DNA from: Taenia hydatigena
Lineage: Eukaryota; Platyhelminthes; Cestoda; Cyclophyllidea; Taeniidae
Direction: 5' to 3'
NCBI GenBank assembly: GCA_036345935.2
Contig: JADWOT020000004.1
Coordinates: 6,668,168-6,732,167 of the forward strand
Length of the DNA stretch: 64,000 nucleotides
Shown: positions 1-12,690 of the stretch, piece after piece
How positions within the stretch are numbered: position 1 is the first letter of the stretch
Layout: each line of letters opens with the position of its first letter
Notes under the pieces: model-generated
What the model was told of the DNA's origin: nothing
What the model saw: the letters and a program-made list of their open reading frames with translations, nothing else
Database searches by the model: none
Program-made: the position numbers and the translations under genes

Positions 1-2940
1 CATTCACCTCACCTAACTGCGCCTAATAATACTAACCGAGTCGATCAGGCCGGACAACTATTGCTCTTGTGGCGGTGTGGTGTAGACACAGTCTTGCAGT
101 GATTCGGAAATCAGTAATGACCCAGACGTGGCTGACCTCGTTGTGACGCGTGTTCACATGCAAAACTAGAAGTTTATTACGAGCGTTGTGTCCTGAACAT
201 GGAGGTAGGCCTCACCTCGTGGTTCCGGTGAACTATAAAATGGTATGGGGAGGTAGGAACGAAAATGCATAGCACAGATATACGGATATCTACTTTGGAA
301 CACTGGGAATAGGAAAACATGCTTAAATTGGCGAGGAAAGTGGTCAGAATGCAAATAGAGGCGTGGAAAAAGGAAGCCATCAGTGGAGTAGGTGAACGCC
401 AAATGCCTGTTAGGTGGTGGGACCTAATGCCTTGCCAGATGACATTTTAGAGAAGTCACTGCACGGTTGTCGTCCAAGATCCAAGTTGACTCGAAATGGA
501 ACGCATGCATCAGAACCAGCGGCATGCATTGCTGCCATTATAAGGTGCACAAGCATCACTAATATGATAACATGATTCATGGTGTAGCTGTTGGTCTAAC
601 AGAAAGTGAATCCTTTTCCTTCGTGTCCAACTGTCGGAAAAATGTTTACGATTGTCTTTGCTTACCTAACGCTGGAAATATCAAGAATTATCGATCACTG
701 CTCTGTGATGTTCACACCTAAATACTTACATAGTTGTCTTTGTCTCTCGGCTTTCTCCTGTTAGAGCATTCAACTTGCAAGCATTCAATATGGTAATCGG
801 TTCACAATGTGTCGTAAGACTGTTTTTTGCTCCACGATACTTTTTCCTAGCGGATCATTTACCTTTGATGTAAACTTATATTTGGGTTGTATGGTTTGAT
901 CTACCGTGGACTTAAAAAACATTCACATGACCACCAAGTAAGTAAGTAAGCTTCATGCTCTTCTCCTCAATCTAACTTTGCACACATACCACATAGTGTG
1001 TCCGATAATGCTAATTACTACTGTCCAGCAGATCACATGTTTCCACATTGTTAGCCTAGCAGCCACACTCGTCCCGACATTCTCCATCCATTTTAAAACA
1101 CTCGTTCTCCCAGTATCGCATCGTAATGTTGGTTGGACCAGCACCACTTCGATAAGTGGCGATGTGTTCGCTTATGCTGTGCAAGTTCTGAGGACAACTG
1201 TTGAAGAGGACTGTCAACCGGAAATGGCCTGGATGAAATGTGGAAACTGTCAAGCACTTAGCTGCTTTGACCTGTCGATTTCTTGCCATACACAAAGCGT
1301 TCCTAACCGAGTTGTCCCACCTAATTCAAAAATAGAACAGATCGTCACTGCTCAATGTGTTAGAGATTGAATGACCTATGCCGTCCCTGGGTCGGTGCTG
1401 AGTCGTCACCTCGAACACTCTTGACTCGTTTGAGAGTTAAATTTAACAGTCCCATTCCGATGGATGACATCAGTTGGAAAAGTTCCCATGTTTGCTCCTT
1501 GCATACCACATCCGTCTATCCGTCAACACAGAAGCCGGCGCAAAGCCTATAAGCCATTAGGACTCCGAAGGAGACGCACAATGCAATCCATCCCACTTAA
1601 CTCATCTCAATCCTCAGTTTAAATGGCTACATTCCTGAGGAAGGTCAAAGCATCCGTCTGAGATTTTGTAGTGGCGGCTGTCAGTTCCACCTTGTCGCCC
1701 TGTAAATGTTGTCTCTCTGAAAATCAGATTCAATGTCCATCAGCTGGACGACTGGTGTGGATGCAGCCGTGCATATCAACTACTTGCGTGCGCAATCAGT
1801 ACTTGATCAATAAAGTGTAACCAAAAAGCGGGAGGACCGATGCTTTGATCGGCATTGCAAAGTTCCCCTCCGACATCACGTTCACAGTATACATTGGCAA
1901 AATACTAAAGTATTGCAGTCCTCGGAGCTTTTCCATTAGCAGACGCGGACATGGAACGCTGGTAATAGTCACTTTGCTCCTTCCGATACCGGATAGCTGC
2001 AGGAACATTTCCAAAAGAAGTAGATGAGGGCTGCAGAAAGAGTAGGTGACAGTGATGCAGAGCCATACATGTATGGTAATGATAGGATCCCGCCTCTTAC
2101 CAACCTACCCTACTTCTAGGCCACTGAGCTTACGACCAGATCACTAAGCTGACACTAGGATTAGTTGTTAATTGGAGTGTCGAGGAAATTCTGCCTATTA
2201 GCTGCATGACAGGCTGTATTTTGTCTGGAACTATACAATATTGATGAAATCAAATGGAGAAAGCAAACCTGTACGCTGGAGATCATCGACTAAACTGATT
2301 AGGCTGACCGACAGGATCCGTTATAGTTGACATTGGTGTGGATGCATCTTAGCAGCCCATATACCAACTTGATCTTGCAGCGAGTTGAAAGCCGTTGATA
2401 AATCGGACTGAGCTGGTCTCATTGTACCACGAATACATAGAGCTAAGCCTAGAGTTCATCGCGAGTGTGATGTCCTAAGAATGCAGTTAACCCACCCACT
2501 GCTTCGGCTGCACCGTTTTCAGCGCCGGTCTCATCGGAATGACAATCGCCATTTTGGTAGACGGTGATGATTGCATGTGGAGGTGGAAGAGAAAGTGTGC
2601 CAAGTAGATATACAAGCAAGCTGGGTACTCAAAAGCGGCGGCACCCAAGTGACGTAAGTCCAGTAGGACAGAGCTACTTGTAAGAAATGATTTGGTAATT
2701 TTTTCCTTGACCTAACGTACGCTGTTGCGCATCCCATTTTATTGCATTCCCCTTTTCTATTTCAACAAATATTCACTCGGACTCTTGTCTCGTGGTGTTT
2801 ATACGGCACAAACATGGATCACAAATGCACGATAAGACATTACGGAAAGAATTACTGCTTAAATGCTCATTTGTAAAGCATGCTTAGGAATATGAGGGTG
2901 ATGCCATGCATCCTCCAGCTGCCACTACCGCTTGGTCAGC
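1..2940. other. No gene recognised
   Basis: Several short overlapping open frames occur on both strands, for example around 950-1,370, but none shows a recognisable domain, and the opposite strand is equally open there. The sequence is mixed and not obviously low-complexity apart from a short AAGT run near 940-953. I see no RNA gene. Confidence 0.5.
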
Positions 2941-3032
2941 TATGACAGTGATGAGGTGGGTTGATTAAAATTTGCCAGCTTAACGGATCTCCATGCACTT
3001 GCTCCTTCTCATATATAAAGTATCATTCAAGC

Positions 3033-3310
3033 AGTTTTGATGGGCAACACGAGAGACACAATAATGTCATCTTCTGCTCAACATGTGGAAGATTCAAGTT
3101 GATTCGCATAAATTACTGGACCAAATTCATCATCTCCTTTTGCTTATCTTCCTTGGCCTCCATTTATCGCTCACCTCTTCTTCACCACATTCTATCCATT
3201 CGACGCACTATCACGTATACCTCAATGCAGTCGGCCTCCCTACAACTCACGCATCGCGCACGCTCAACGAGGTTAAATGACACCCACACGCACACACACA
3301 GAGGTAGAAG
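3033..3310 (+). repeat. Dispersed repeat, inverted partner at 39,600-39,860
   Basis: About 280 bases match the reverse complement of 39,600-39,860 closely, including the stretch that reads MWKIQV, SHKLL and LIFLGLHLSL in one frame of each copy. Both copies end in a CA/TG-rich run near the same point. The similarity runs through stops and is probably nucleotide repeat similarity rather than a coding exon. The two copies lie about 36 kb apart in opposite orientation. Confidence 0.75.
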
Positions 3311-6110
3311 CAGAAGAAGGCGCTGTTTTACCGACCTACACAGTGCCTAACACAGCCATTCCTCACACCATCCACGAAGTTGGCGGACATTGTTCTCTCC
3401 CCCCAGTTGTGTGAAATCATGGTCCTACTGTGTGGAGGACCATGTCGTAGACCTCATCTCAACTGCCCCTCCATGTGGCATTGTCGACGCCAATTTTCTG
3501 CCCATAGATCGGTTAAGCACAAGAGTATTCTAGCCTGTGTGTGTGTGTGTGGTTGTATTAAGATGATGGAAAGGAAGCCTCAATCTCCAACCCACATGTA
3601 GCGATGAGAATGTGAAATGCCAACATTGGGCATTATTATGATTGAGGAGTGTAGCCACATTTGCCGCAGCGTGCGGAGCCGCCAATGCAGTGAGGAGCAT
3701 TGCTGATTTGTGAAAGGGAAGCTAATCGGAGCACATCGCACGCCACATCACACAGGCTTGCGTGCATCGTATTGCATTGCATTGCCATCACCACGTGTTC
3801 CAACGTGTTGTAGGGCGATAAAATTTGCTTCCTCTGTCCTCTTCCACCTCCTCCTCCTCCTAATGACTTGGTTAATGCCAGTTGACGCAGTGTGATTGCC
3901 TCAATTGAGACCGCTAACCAACAGTGACGGAAGCGCTCGCAGCCACTGCACGCGCTGTCGGTCGCGCAAACATGAGACTTCGCAACCAACCTTGATCACC
4001 CAAATGGTGCAAATCCTGTCCAAGAATACCAACGCTTCATCCTCATTAAGCACCCTACACCACCACCCCACCACTTACACTCGCACACTGGCAAGAAACC
4101 CGTGTCCCCTTCCCAAACGGGGACCGCTTTTATTGCTGGCGTGTACGCAGCATTGACACTGGAAGGAGGAGGAGAAGGAGTGGAGGAGTGGAGAAGGGGT
4201 GGGAGAGGGAGTAGTTGGAGGAGGGATAGAGGCGATATGGCGTCGATGGATGAGTAGCAGTGGGGATGAATCCAATTAGCAATGCACATGAAACGCAATG
4301 GGGAGCTAGAGAGGGGGAGAGAGAGAGACGAAGCCGCTGCTTTTGCTTCTGTGGACGGGAACCAAAGCGACAGAAGTGTAGAAAGGCCAAGCCACTCTTG
4401 AAGCGTATCAGTGGTTACCACCGTGCGTGTAAAATGCACTGGACTTTGATGTTGCCAGACCTGCGTAAAGGGAAGATGAAAGGGAAGGGTCGACCTCATG
4501 AATGAATATGAACAAAGTTGTGCATTTGGTGTGAGGGCTACACTCGATGATTGCACATTGATGGGATGGTGCGCAGATGGAAGGATCGAGGAGTAGGAGT
4601 AGATGGATGAGTGCTTTTTACTTTGTGTTATGCAAAGGTGAGGAGGAGTTGGTTAAGTGGGGATGTGACTGTCGCTGCGCCCATTGCATATGGATTTACT
4701 CTCATGAATGAAACACAGCCACCTTGAAGTTGGGATGGGAAGTACCGCGAATGAGACACCAAGAAATCACAGAAGCTCTGTCATTTGCTGATTGGATGGT
4801 GAAAAGAGGTGAGAGGAAGTGGTGAACAAAGTGGCCTGCATGGTTTCAAAATCACTACTTGTCATTGGTTGCCAAATTAGACAATCATTTGTTCGCCAAA
4901 TGCGAGGCCTATCATCACCTTCCACACACTTCAAGGACGGCATCATTATTCATCACTCTGGTCAATAACTACTGACTTACACTCTGTCATCTTCTCCTAC
5001 GCTTTTGCTTTTACTGACAAATGGGAAAATGAAATTGTGCAATGATTAAGAGCACAATTGTATCTTGCATTTGGGGTAAAAATGAATTGAAATGAGTCCT
5101 GTTTCTGCTACTAAGCAGCCGAGAAGTAAAGTGTGAATCATTTGTCGATCACATGTGCCTCCTGCGGTGTGAATGAATTCCTTTTTATTTGTCACGTCAA
5201 AGTTAGGCATTAATGAAGAGGAAGAGGTAAGGCACAGGACTCGAACGAAAAGTCAGGCCAACTCTAGCCACACAATGGATGATGCTGTCTCCACTGACAA
5301 ATTTGGCTACGTATCTTGAGTCGGTTTACCCAACAGTGGTAAGGATGTGTAAAATTAAGCATCCCATAAATGCGCAATGTGCGTTCTAAAAGAATGAAAC
5401 CGTGGTGTCACACATGTGCGACGCTGCAGTTTTTGGCCTACCTTAAGGTAAATGGATTGAGTTGCACCGTGGTTGGGAGAGTTTTGTACTTAAGGAGAAA
5501 CAACTCAGCAGTAGGGGCAATGAGTAGCAAAGTGATTGGTGAATGAAGTCTCTAGTAATAGATGAATTGAGAGATGAGAAGGGAGTGCACCTGCAATGGA
5601 AGTAGAAATGAAGGAATGAGTGATAGTGGGGGAGAGAGAGGGAGAGGGCGAGGGAAGGAAAAAGGAGGGTGCGAGTGCGTGAATGAATGAATGAATGAAG
5701 GGAAGAGTGCAGTGGAGGTAGAATTGGTGCACATTAGCGAAAAGGCATTACTTGGAATGAAGGGATAAAAGAAGAAAAGAGGGAGAGAGGGAGTGTTGTT
5801 GGAGTAGTGGGGGTGGGAGATGAGGAGGGAAGAGGCCTACTAGCAGCGTATAAGTAGTTGAGAGGAGGGAGGCAAAGTAGTAGGTCTACTGGTAAGATGT
5901 AAGTAGTAGCGCCTTAGGTGGTGGTGTTGGCTGATAGCGTGTTAAGTAGTTGTGGTGATGGACGGACGGGGGTGGTTTGGTGAGTGGATAGAGTGAGTGC
6001 AACAGTAGTGATAGGCGAAGGTGCATCGGTGGGAGCGGGTTCGTGCGTGCGTGCGTGCGTGTGCACGTGCGTGTATGCGTGTGTGTGTGGGTGCGAGAGG
6101 AGGCTAAGAC
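3311..6110. other. Non-coding, strand-asymmetric purine-rich interval
   Basis: Long G+A-rich tracts occupy about 4,155-4,340 and 5,555-5,885, with TG runs near 3,537-3,553, AATG repeats near 5,681-5,700 and GTGC/TGTG repeats at 6,036-6,090. Their complements produce long Ser/Pro/Leu-rich minus-strand frames of up to 186 codons, which I attribute to composition. No gene is supported. Confidence 0.55.
6036..6090. repeat. GTGC/TG microsatellite
   Basis: An alternating purine-pyrimidine run of GTGC units passes into TG units. Such a sequence is of the type that can adopt Z-DNA. It lies just upstream of a partial family R copy. Confidence 0.85.
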
Positions 6111-6120
6111 AATACATAGA

Positions 6121-6290
6121 CTTTTCCAGATATTAAATGTCAAACACCCTGTTGTCGGATCGTTGCAATTGTCAGATTATTGACTCATTAACTTCAAGTT
6201 TGATCAATTTCCCGTTGCTACTCGCATTTAGTTGGGACTTCCCCACTTGTAGATGCCAACGGCAATTTCACTAATAAGAGCTGAGCCTGA
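6121..6290 (-). repeat. Family R partial copy (R1)
   Basis: About 160 bases match 46,380-46,530 in the same orientation and 38,110-38,290 in reverse. Shared blocks include TCGGATCGTTGCAATT and ACTTCAAGTTTGATCAAT. It is a truncated member of the dispersed family described for 33.7-34.8 kb. The orientation given is relative to that copy. Confidence 0.8.
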
Positions 6291-6477
6291 GCTGTGGATT
6301 CGTGGTAGCTGTTCACTTATTCATCTTAATTACCTCCATTCGTACAATTCTTTAGGGTCAATTCGCCTTCAAAAGTACAGTGGACATCGCACCTTGCACG
6401 GTATCGAGTGGACGTGGGAAGTCTGTCATGACGAATAGTTGTTGGTGTCAGTCTGTTTCAAAGGAAAAGTGGATGGC

Positions 6478-6862
6478 CACCTCCACTGCCCAGATGCTTT
6501 GATGGCTGCATGCGGATGGAATTGTGGTATGCAAGACGTATGAGGAGGTTGGGGGAGGAGTGGGGGGGATGAGGGGCTGTGTTGGGTTTATCAATGTGCA
6601 CTGTGATGTAATCGCATGGAAGTGAGGTAGTCGGTGCTTGTTTGACGAGGTGTAGGTGTAGGCGATCGGTGTAAGGCAGGACGTTAGGGATGCCGTGTGC
6701 ATGTGATCCAGGTGGTGACCGGATGCGCCAGTGGATTCTTTACGCGTAGTCGTTTTGTAATATTGACTGCCTGCTCAGGACTGTTCGATAACGGAGGTAT
6801 GAATATTTTGCAGGCAGGCAGTGTTGGAGTCGGAGCTGCCTGGAGTGTTGCGTGGCTGCTCT
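6478..6862 (+). repeat. Direct repeat D, copy 1
   Basis: Closely matches 12,691-13,094 in the same orientation, about 6.2 kb downstream. The shared sequence runs from a block around CTGCCC through GCAAGACGTATGAGG, the CGGTGTAAGGCAGGACGTTA segment and GCCAGTGTTGGAGTCGGAG-like sequence. The second copy has a GGA-rich expansion in place of the GGGGGAGG run here. No conserved frame was seen. Confidence 0.8.
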
Positions 6863-7031
6863 TGATGTGATTGTGTTCGCGATGCGATGAGCGATCGGTG
6901 CTTGGAGGAGGGGAAGAGGATGGGGGCGGTTTGCGCTGAAGTAAATTGCGATCGTATGTGTTCCTGCTCACGAATCATAAGGGGTGGAATGAGGCTTGTC
7001 TGCGTTGACTACTACTTTTGTTTATCCTTCA

Positions 7032-7475
7032 ATGGCCCTTAAGTGCAGACGCTCTACCGTTGCGGTGGAGCGTGTGGACGAGATGCCACCCAATAGCACA
7101 TTGGCTTGTTTCGACAGTGTCGAATGGTGTAATACTCGGCCGTTCATGTGTTGCAATGCCATTTTTTATTGCGGTGCTGCTGGCTTTTATGGTGTGCTCA
7201 TTAACTTGACGAGATTGTTGGGGTGTTTGATGGTGATGATGATGGCATGCAATTTTACTTACTGGTACTCGCTCTGCTGTCGCTACCGTCTTCAACGCTG
7301 GTTAAGAGTTGTTTTTAACGACATCACAGTCCCATCAGGCTGCCAACAAGACCTATCCTCGCCGTCGGTGGCAATGGCAAGGGGTAAAGTGGATATAGAA
7401 GCAGACCCATGGGAGACCACTGAGACTGTGCTTGCAGGTCTTGGTAACGATGAGTACGGTGTGGGTGCCACGTAG
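7032..7475 (+). CDS. Hypothetical Cys-rich membrane protein, single exon
   Basis: An open frame of 147 codons starts at an ATG. The product has N-glycosylation sequons (NST, NLT, NFT), a Cys-rich centre with FMCC, and a hydrophobic stretch at about residues 60-90 (GVLINLTRLLGCLMVMMMAC) that would span a membrane, followed by the basic segment CCRYRLQRWLR. The C-terminal third is polar and acidic. No known family is recognised. The frame stays open a further 12 codons upstream, so the true start is uncertain. Overlapping antisense frames are also open, and no splice or polyadenylation signal was found to support expression, so this may be a chance frame. It lies just downstream of direct repeat D. 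Confidence 0.3.
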   Translation: MALKCRRSTVAVERVDEMPPNSTLACFDSVEWCNTRPFMCCNAIFYCGAAGFYGVLINLTRLLGCLMVMMMACNFTYWYSLCCRYRLQRWLRVVFNDITVPSGCQQDLSSPSVAMARGKVDIEADPWETTETVLAGLGNDEYGVGAT

Positions 7476-7479
7476 AAAC

Positions 7480-7961
7480 GAAACCAGAGCAAACCTGTAA
7501 CTTGGTAAGCATGCTAGATAATTTGAATCAGACGTTATTACCTTCTCACAATAATTGGCTTTGCTCATTCGTTTTTTTAAATCTAAGATGTCTAGGTATT
7601 GTGGCTTTTGCCACTATGACACGAGACGATGTTGGTATGATGTAAGTGTGAAGTAGTTGAACGTGTAATTATGATGCTTTGTTGTGTACGACTGATTCTC
7701 CATACGACCCACTGTCGCATTCGCTAATCGCTCGTCGAATGTTTGAGGCCTAGGACGCGGGTAATCGGCGCGTATCCGAGGAGGCATTTTTAATGACGCC
7801 TACATGTGGGCGTTGCAGTGAGTGGGACGACCACCCATTGCCCGAGTATGATTAACTTATAGGAGAAACGGAAAATGTCCAACGACTTCATGCGGCGCTC
7901 ATTTTTGCAGATCCCGCCCTATGCAGCTTGTGTGACACAAAATTGTGCGATTTTGGGATTA

Positions 7962-8000
<39 letters not shown>

Positions 8001-8790
8001 GATGTTGCTTAACGGCGATCTGCCATTTGATGGTAGTGAGTGTATCTCCGCTGTCTGCGACAAGTAGCTGCGCTTGGCTTTGCATGTTTACGACATGGCA
8101 GTCGATTTTAGACCAATAGCCATATCAAAGCTTCGAAACTGTCACTATAGTTGTTGTGATGCTGCAACGTTGACAGGAGTTTGACTAATCGCTTCCAGGT
8201 CAATGTTTCCTCCACTGGTGATGGACATGCGTGATGGTTAGCACATTTCTCCCCTATCCCATACGGAATGAGCTTGCAGCATGGGAGATGATGCGACTGA
8301 CGACGCAGTAGCCTTACCGAGGAGAGCACGGCGGATGGCGCTGGACGAGGCGAAGTGGGTTGTATTATGCGTTGGTGGATTGTTGAATGACGGATTTTGG
8401 TGATGAGGCCGCTTAACTGCGTCGTAGTTGTACCTACTGAGAGTGGTATGTTGAATGCACGTGCATGTGTTGCGTCCGAATATGGTGTCTCCTTCCGCCT
8501 TCAGAGGGGAGGGGAAAGCTGAGAAAACTGAGGTGCGCATGTATGGATTGGTGATAGAGATGTTTTATTGTAGATTGAAGCTCTGCTAGCCGTAGCCCAT
8601 CTGCATGAATATGTAATATGTGCGGCTTATTTTGCTTCAGAAGGAGGTGTATAACTGTTTTACTTTGTTGGGTTGCAGTTAATTGTTGTTAGCACGGGTA
8701 ATGGGTGCATTTTGAAGGAAATTGTCAACTGTTGGGGGTATTATGAGTGTTTAGGAGGAGCGGTATGCTGTCACAGCCCTGAGAGTGGCT
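7480..8790. other. No gene recognised
   Basis: Mixed sequence with a TG microsatellite at 7,963-8,000. Open frames are short and overlap on both strands, without recognisable motifs. Confidence 0.5.
7963..8000. repeat. TG microsatellite
   Basis: Nearly perfect GT dinucleotide run of about 15 units, then TATGTGTG. Confidence 0.9.
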
Positions 8791-8799
8791 TTAGAAGGC

Positions 8800-9560
8800 G
8801 CTGAATGTGTAAAAAGTGAGTTGTTGCGTAGGTGGATGTGAGGCGGAAGGGGGTGTTTGTGAAAAGAAGAGGACAAGACGACCCCAACCACTTTGTGCAG
8901 GGACACGTATGCCAAGTAGGCGGGAATGAGGGAAGGCCGCATACTGCCTGATTAGTGTCGAAACATCATCTCCTCTGCAGGGCAGCCTTAAATGGTGTTG
9001 TGTTGTCATTCCAGCCCGCGGTTCCCTTAAGCCAACGTGGTAGCTAGTACCACTATTGGAGTTGAATGATATGCTGACAGAGCTAACTAGATTGAATAGA
9101 GATTTCGGTGGGAGATCTGCTTGTTAAACAGCTTCCAATAACACCTGCTGGCGTGTCTGCCATCCTTTGTATTTTTTGCCTTTGCCGGAAGATAATGTTG
9201 GTCCGCTGTCCTTACAACTGCCTCGTTGGCGTGACATACATGCTTACCTGGACTTGTCGACGTTGGTCTTTAAACAGAATGGAGCTGATCGTTGCACGTT
9301 GCGATGCAAATATATGATAGAAATACTAAAGCAGAAATAACCTGGGACGCATTTTTGCAAGGTCGGAGTTGTCAGGACGAAAGTGAAGTGAAGGCACCAG
9401 CTATGCGAGCAATGCTTGGTTCTTGGGGTCAAAGCTTTGTAGTAGCAGGGCTAACGGACAGTTTTTTTTTTAAATTTAGCCTCATTATTTGTGTGTGGTT
9501 GAGTTTTGAGCAAATTATTATTAAAAAGACGTGACTTTGCATTGCCATGTGATCTAGGGC
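8800..9560 (+). repeat. Dispersed repeat P, copy 1
   Basis: Matches the reverse complement of about 59,925-60,560 over some 700 bases with moderate divergence. Shared blocks include CATCTCCTCTGCA, CGCGGTTCCCTTAAGC, the GTGGGAGAT...GGTGTGTCTGC region and AGCCTCATTATTTGTG. In both copies one frame reads similarly (GD....L.IT..GVSA..C), so the ancestor may have been coding, but frameshifts and stops interrupt it here. The two copies are about 50 kb apart and inverted. Confidence 0.75.
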
Positions 9561-10490
9561 ATGTAAATGTGGACTACGGGGCTTGGAGAAAACCAAATGG
9601 TTCCAGCGATTTAAGAAGGTGTTGATGTTACTTCGCAGTGCTTCAGAGTGGAGAGCTTTTGCCTCACAATGCGAGGACGGCAAAGACCTTGAGAACATCA
9701 TAATACCACGCCGATGGGTCGCGATGGCAACGGAAATGTAGTTAGTAACAGGGAGATAAGTCTCAAGAATAGGGATGCTAGAACATAACAATAACAATAA
9801 ATAAAACTGGAAAGCGGTTGGGCAATTTTAATGTGGGCAGCAAATGTGAGGTGATGTAGAGTAAAAGAATGTCGCAAATACGAAGTGGAGGACTAAGGAA
9901 AGTGGAAATAGTAAAAAGGGCGAAGCAAATCATGCCCAGACCTCCAAAGGCAGTGCATTACTTTCTCCAACTCGACACATTTCGGCCTTGCATACTCCTC
10001 TTCACACCTTGTCAAGTGAAATGAGTGAGGATTTTCAACAGAATTCATGATTGGGACGACGATGCTTTGCTTGAAGGTGATAAAACACGGAAACAAATGA
10101 TATCGATTTGCTTTAACTCACTTGATTCCTCAAAGGTTTTGAAGCAGAATTTCGGAGGTGTGGTGTTTATAAACACTCGATGGGTTTGCCTACGTAAATC
10201 GCAAAACACTCATTTTTGTGCTCACCATCACCATCTGTTCTAGCTGCTTTGGAGCATCTTTTGTTCTGGCACCAGCATGTTGTTATTTGCTGCCAAGAAT
10301 GCATTCCTCGAGCAGATAAAAGCGACTTGTCACTTGGTCAACAAATCAGTGGCGCTGTTCTATGGCAAGAGCTTATCAAATGCTCAATTGCTAATGAGTG
10401 GTGAGCAAGTTGTGTAAAGTCGTTTTAAAATGTGCTACGAATAGCTCACAGTCTAGACTATCCACTAATAGTGACAGTCTCGGCGTTCGC
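9561..10490. other. No gene recognised
   Basis: AT-rich stretches and short frames only. The similarity to the 59.9 kb region fades just after 9,560, close to where an LTR-like element begins in the other copy. Confidence 0.45.
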
Positions 10491-10619
10491 ATGTCCAGTG
10501 TATGTGACGGCGTCGTGGACAACGCTCCGCAGGAAGTCCTTGAGCTTATCGCTAATCTTCTCATCCTACACGAGCTCCTCTACCTTAGACCTTTAGCAGT
10601 CACCCAGAAATTGATATGA
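10491..10619 (+). pseudogene. F-box-like fragment
   Basis: A 42-residue frame contains APQEVLELIANLLILHELLY followed by LRPLAVTQKLI. This resembles the F-box pattern: Pro-x-Glu, Leu-x-x-Ile, Leu, Leu-Leu-x-Leu-Arg, then a hydrophobic end. F-box domains bind Skp1 in SCF ubiquitin ligases. Only this one motif is present; the frame ends at a TGA and no substrate-binding repeats follow. It may be a gene fragment, one exon whose partners I could not find, or coincidence. Confidence 0.3.
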
Positions 10620-12690
10620 TTACTTCTGCCCTAGACCACAACCACAACACCTAAACCTTAAATGCACCCTCTGAAGGGAAAGGCGCCCAAATAAATATAA
10701 ATGCGGTGACCTTGATAAAAGTGACGATGATTAAGTACCATCGAGTAATCACTGACAACCGTCAGTAGTGGTGCATGCGAATCAGAGAATACAAGCCATA
10801 AAATCGCGTTCAGCACACAACACTTGATTGATAAATGACAAAGGTGAGGGATAGTACACTCATCACTCCATCAAGTGTCAATCACACTGAGCAAAGGCCA
10901 ATTATGCGTCCTCTTGTACACAGAGAGCAGAGCAAAGAGGAAAGAAACCGAAGCACGATTCAGAGAATCCCCCTCAACGTGTCTCATACTCCACCACTGC
11001 TGCTTCGTGATCATCCATCTGGCATCCTTGTTGCCTGTGAAGTTGGCCACACTGTCGTTAATGTCAGTCGCTGTGGTGTGGAAAAGGCATCTACTTGAAT
11101 GTCGCAAAGTGAGAAGCAGTTGTATCGGTTTTCATCGAGTAGATGGATCTCGCCTATCAGTGACCTTCAGTCTTCTGTAAGTAAACCATTCACCACCACG
11201 AGAAACTGTGTCTACATTACACCATACGCACACGCTGAAAGCACAGTCCTTGAGACATGAAGTGGCAAGTGCCTCAGGTCCATGAGATGACCTTCGTGTT
11301 TGGACGATTCGGGGGCAATCCATGATGACGAGGTGTCCATTCGCTCAGCAGCCGTGGCACTCCGAGTCAGTCCCGCCATACGCCATTCTCCCAGTTGGAC
11401 ATTCACTCAGCAAACCACTCTAGACGTGCGTGGAGAAGGTACAGGATGAACAAATTCATGGTCTGCCAATCCTGCTGCCCACCACGTACCATGTCATGTC
11501 AGCTGGGTGGCAGTCAGCCTCCGCCACACAAATTTCAATGTCGATGTAGGAGTAGTGAATCCACTGTTGCACCATCACTCAGGTTGGATAGCGCTGTTGC
11601 CTGCTCCTCGCACACTGATCCCGAATAAAGTTTAGGCAGGGGAGACATGCACCTCTTCTCTGTTATTCAAAACAGAGAGTCGCCTTGAGAGCGATGCCCT
11701 TCGAGTGACTAGGCATCACCCAAATTGAACTGTTCAAGCCATTTGATCACAAACGATACGCTTCACCAATGTCTACTACTCTCCTTCCAAATAATGTGGA
11801 AATCTCTTGTCCCGTAATTGCTGGTAGCAGATTATATCGTAATGAGGGAGTGTTCAGTCTAAGCATTCTTTACTTTCTCACTGTGTGTGTCAACCCGCGC
11901 CCTTCTTTCCTCACTTATTCAAGCCTGTCACAATATAGCCTCGGTGGCTAATTTCGCCTGTTATATTACACTGCAATCTAGTGTGATCCAGTTAGGCCTA
12001 GTCATGAGCAACGTGCTACACTGCTTCCACAGTGGGACATGGATATCGGGCACTTTGTTGCACCCCACTAGGTCTGCTGCTGCTGCTGCCACTGTTTATT
12101 TAGTGCTCGTCAACACATGTAAGAACCATTGTAAGCAAGTGTAAAACAGTTGACGCAGTGGAAAGCATGCATTAAATTAAAAGAATCGGTCACATACCAC
12201 TAAAGGTTTCTATGCATCTAAATAATGGATGCCTCCGGTGCCAATTCGCAATATCGTGCTTGGACGAATCCTTGCCTCCCATCACAAACGACACCAGAGG
12301 CGCATGCAGTTCATCCACACACGTGAAGTGATCTGCATGCTCGGCTGAAAGAGACAAAGGAACGATTGCGGTAGAGGCGAAGCAGAGAGAAGGGGAAGGG
12401 TGGGGAAGGAGGATTGAAAGTGGACACCGTTGGATGACTCCGCACGGCGCTTCAATGCAGCCCTCATCATTTCCTCCCTTTCTCCCACCTTTCCATGAAT
12501 TGTTGCATTTACCCACTCACCTAACCACTTGACTGAGTTAAATATTAAGGATTCAGCTTAATGGAGGGAAGATGAATTTCGTGTCAACAACATACTTTAA
12601 GAGACTAAGCACAGCTTTCCCCTACTACGCGTTTCACATAGGATATGAGATGCGATAATAGCAACGCGACGCACGCAATTGAATTGGATC
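10620..12690. other. No gene recognised
   Basis: Overlapping frames of about 70-110 codons occur on both strands without family motifs. A sequence resembling a splice donor (CTTCTGTAAGT) sits near 11,177 but has no matching exon I can defend. Confidence 0.45.

Noticed and set aside
978..1370. 130-codon plus-strand frame with antisense partner at 1,056-1,295
   Set aside because: Both strands are open and neither has recognisable retroelement or cellular motifs.
3996..4556. 186-codon minus-strand frame
   Set aside because: Ser/Pro/Leu-rich product of a purine-rich plus strand, with alternative frames equally open and no domain. Treated as a compositional artefact.
6036..8000. Microsatellites considered as telomeric or CRISPR-like arrays
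   Set aside because: The units are simple GTGC or TG runs without spacers. No TTAGGG arrays or regularly spaced direct repeats were seen anywhere.
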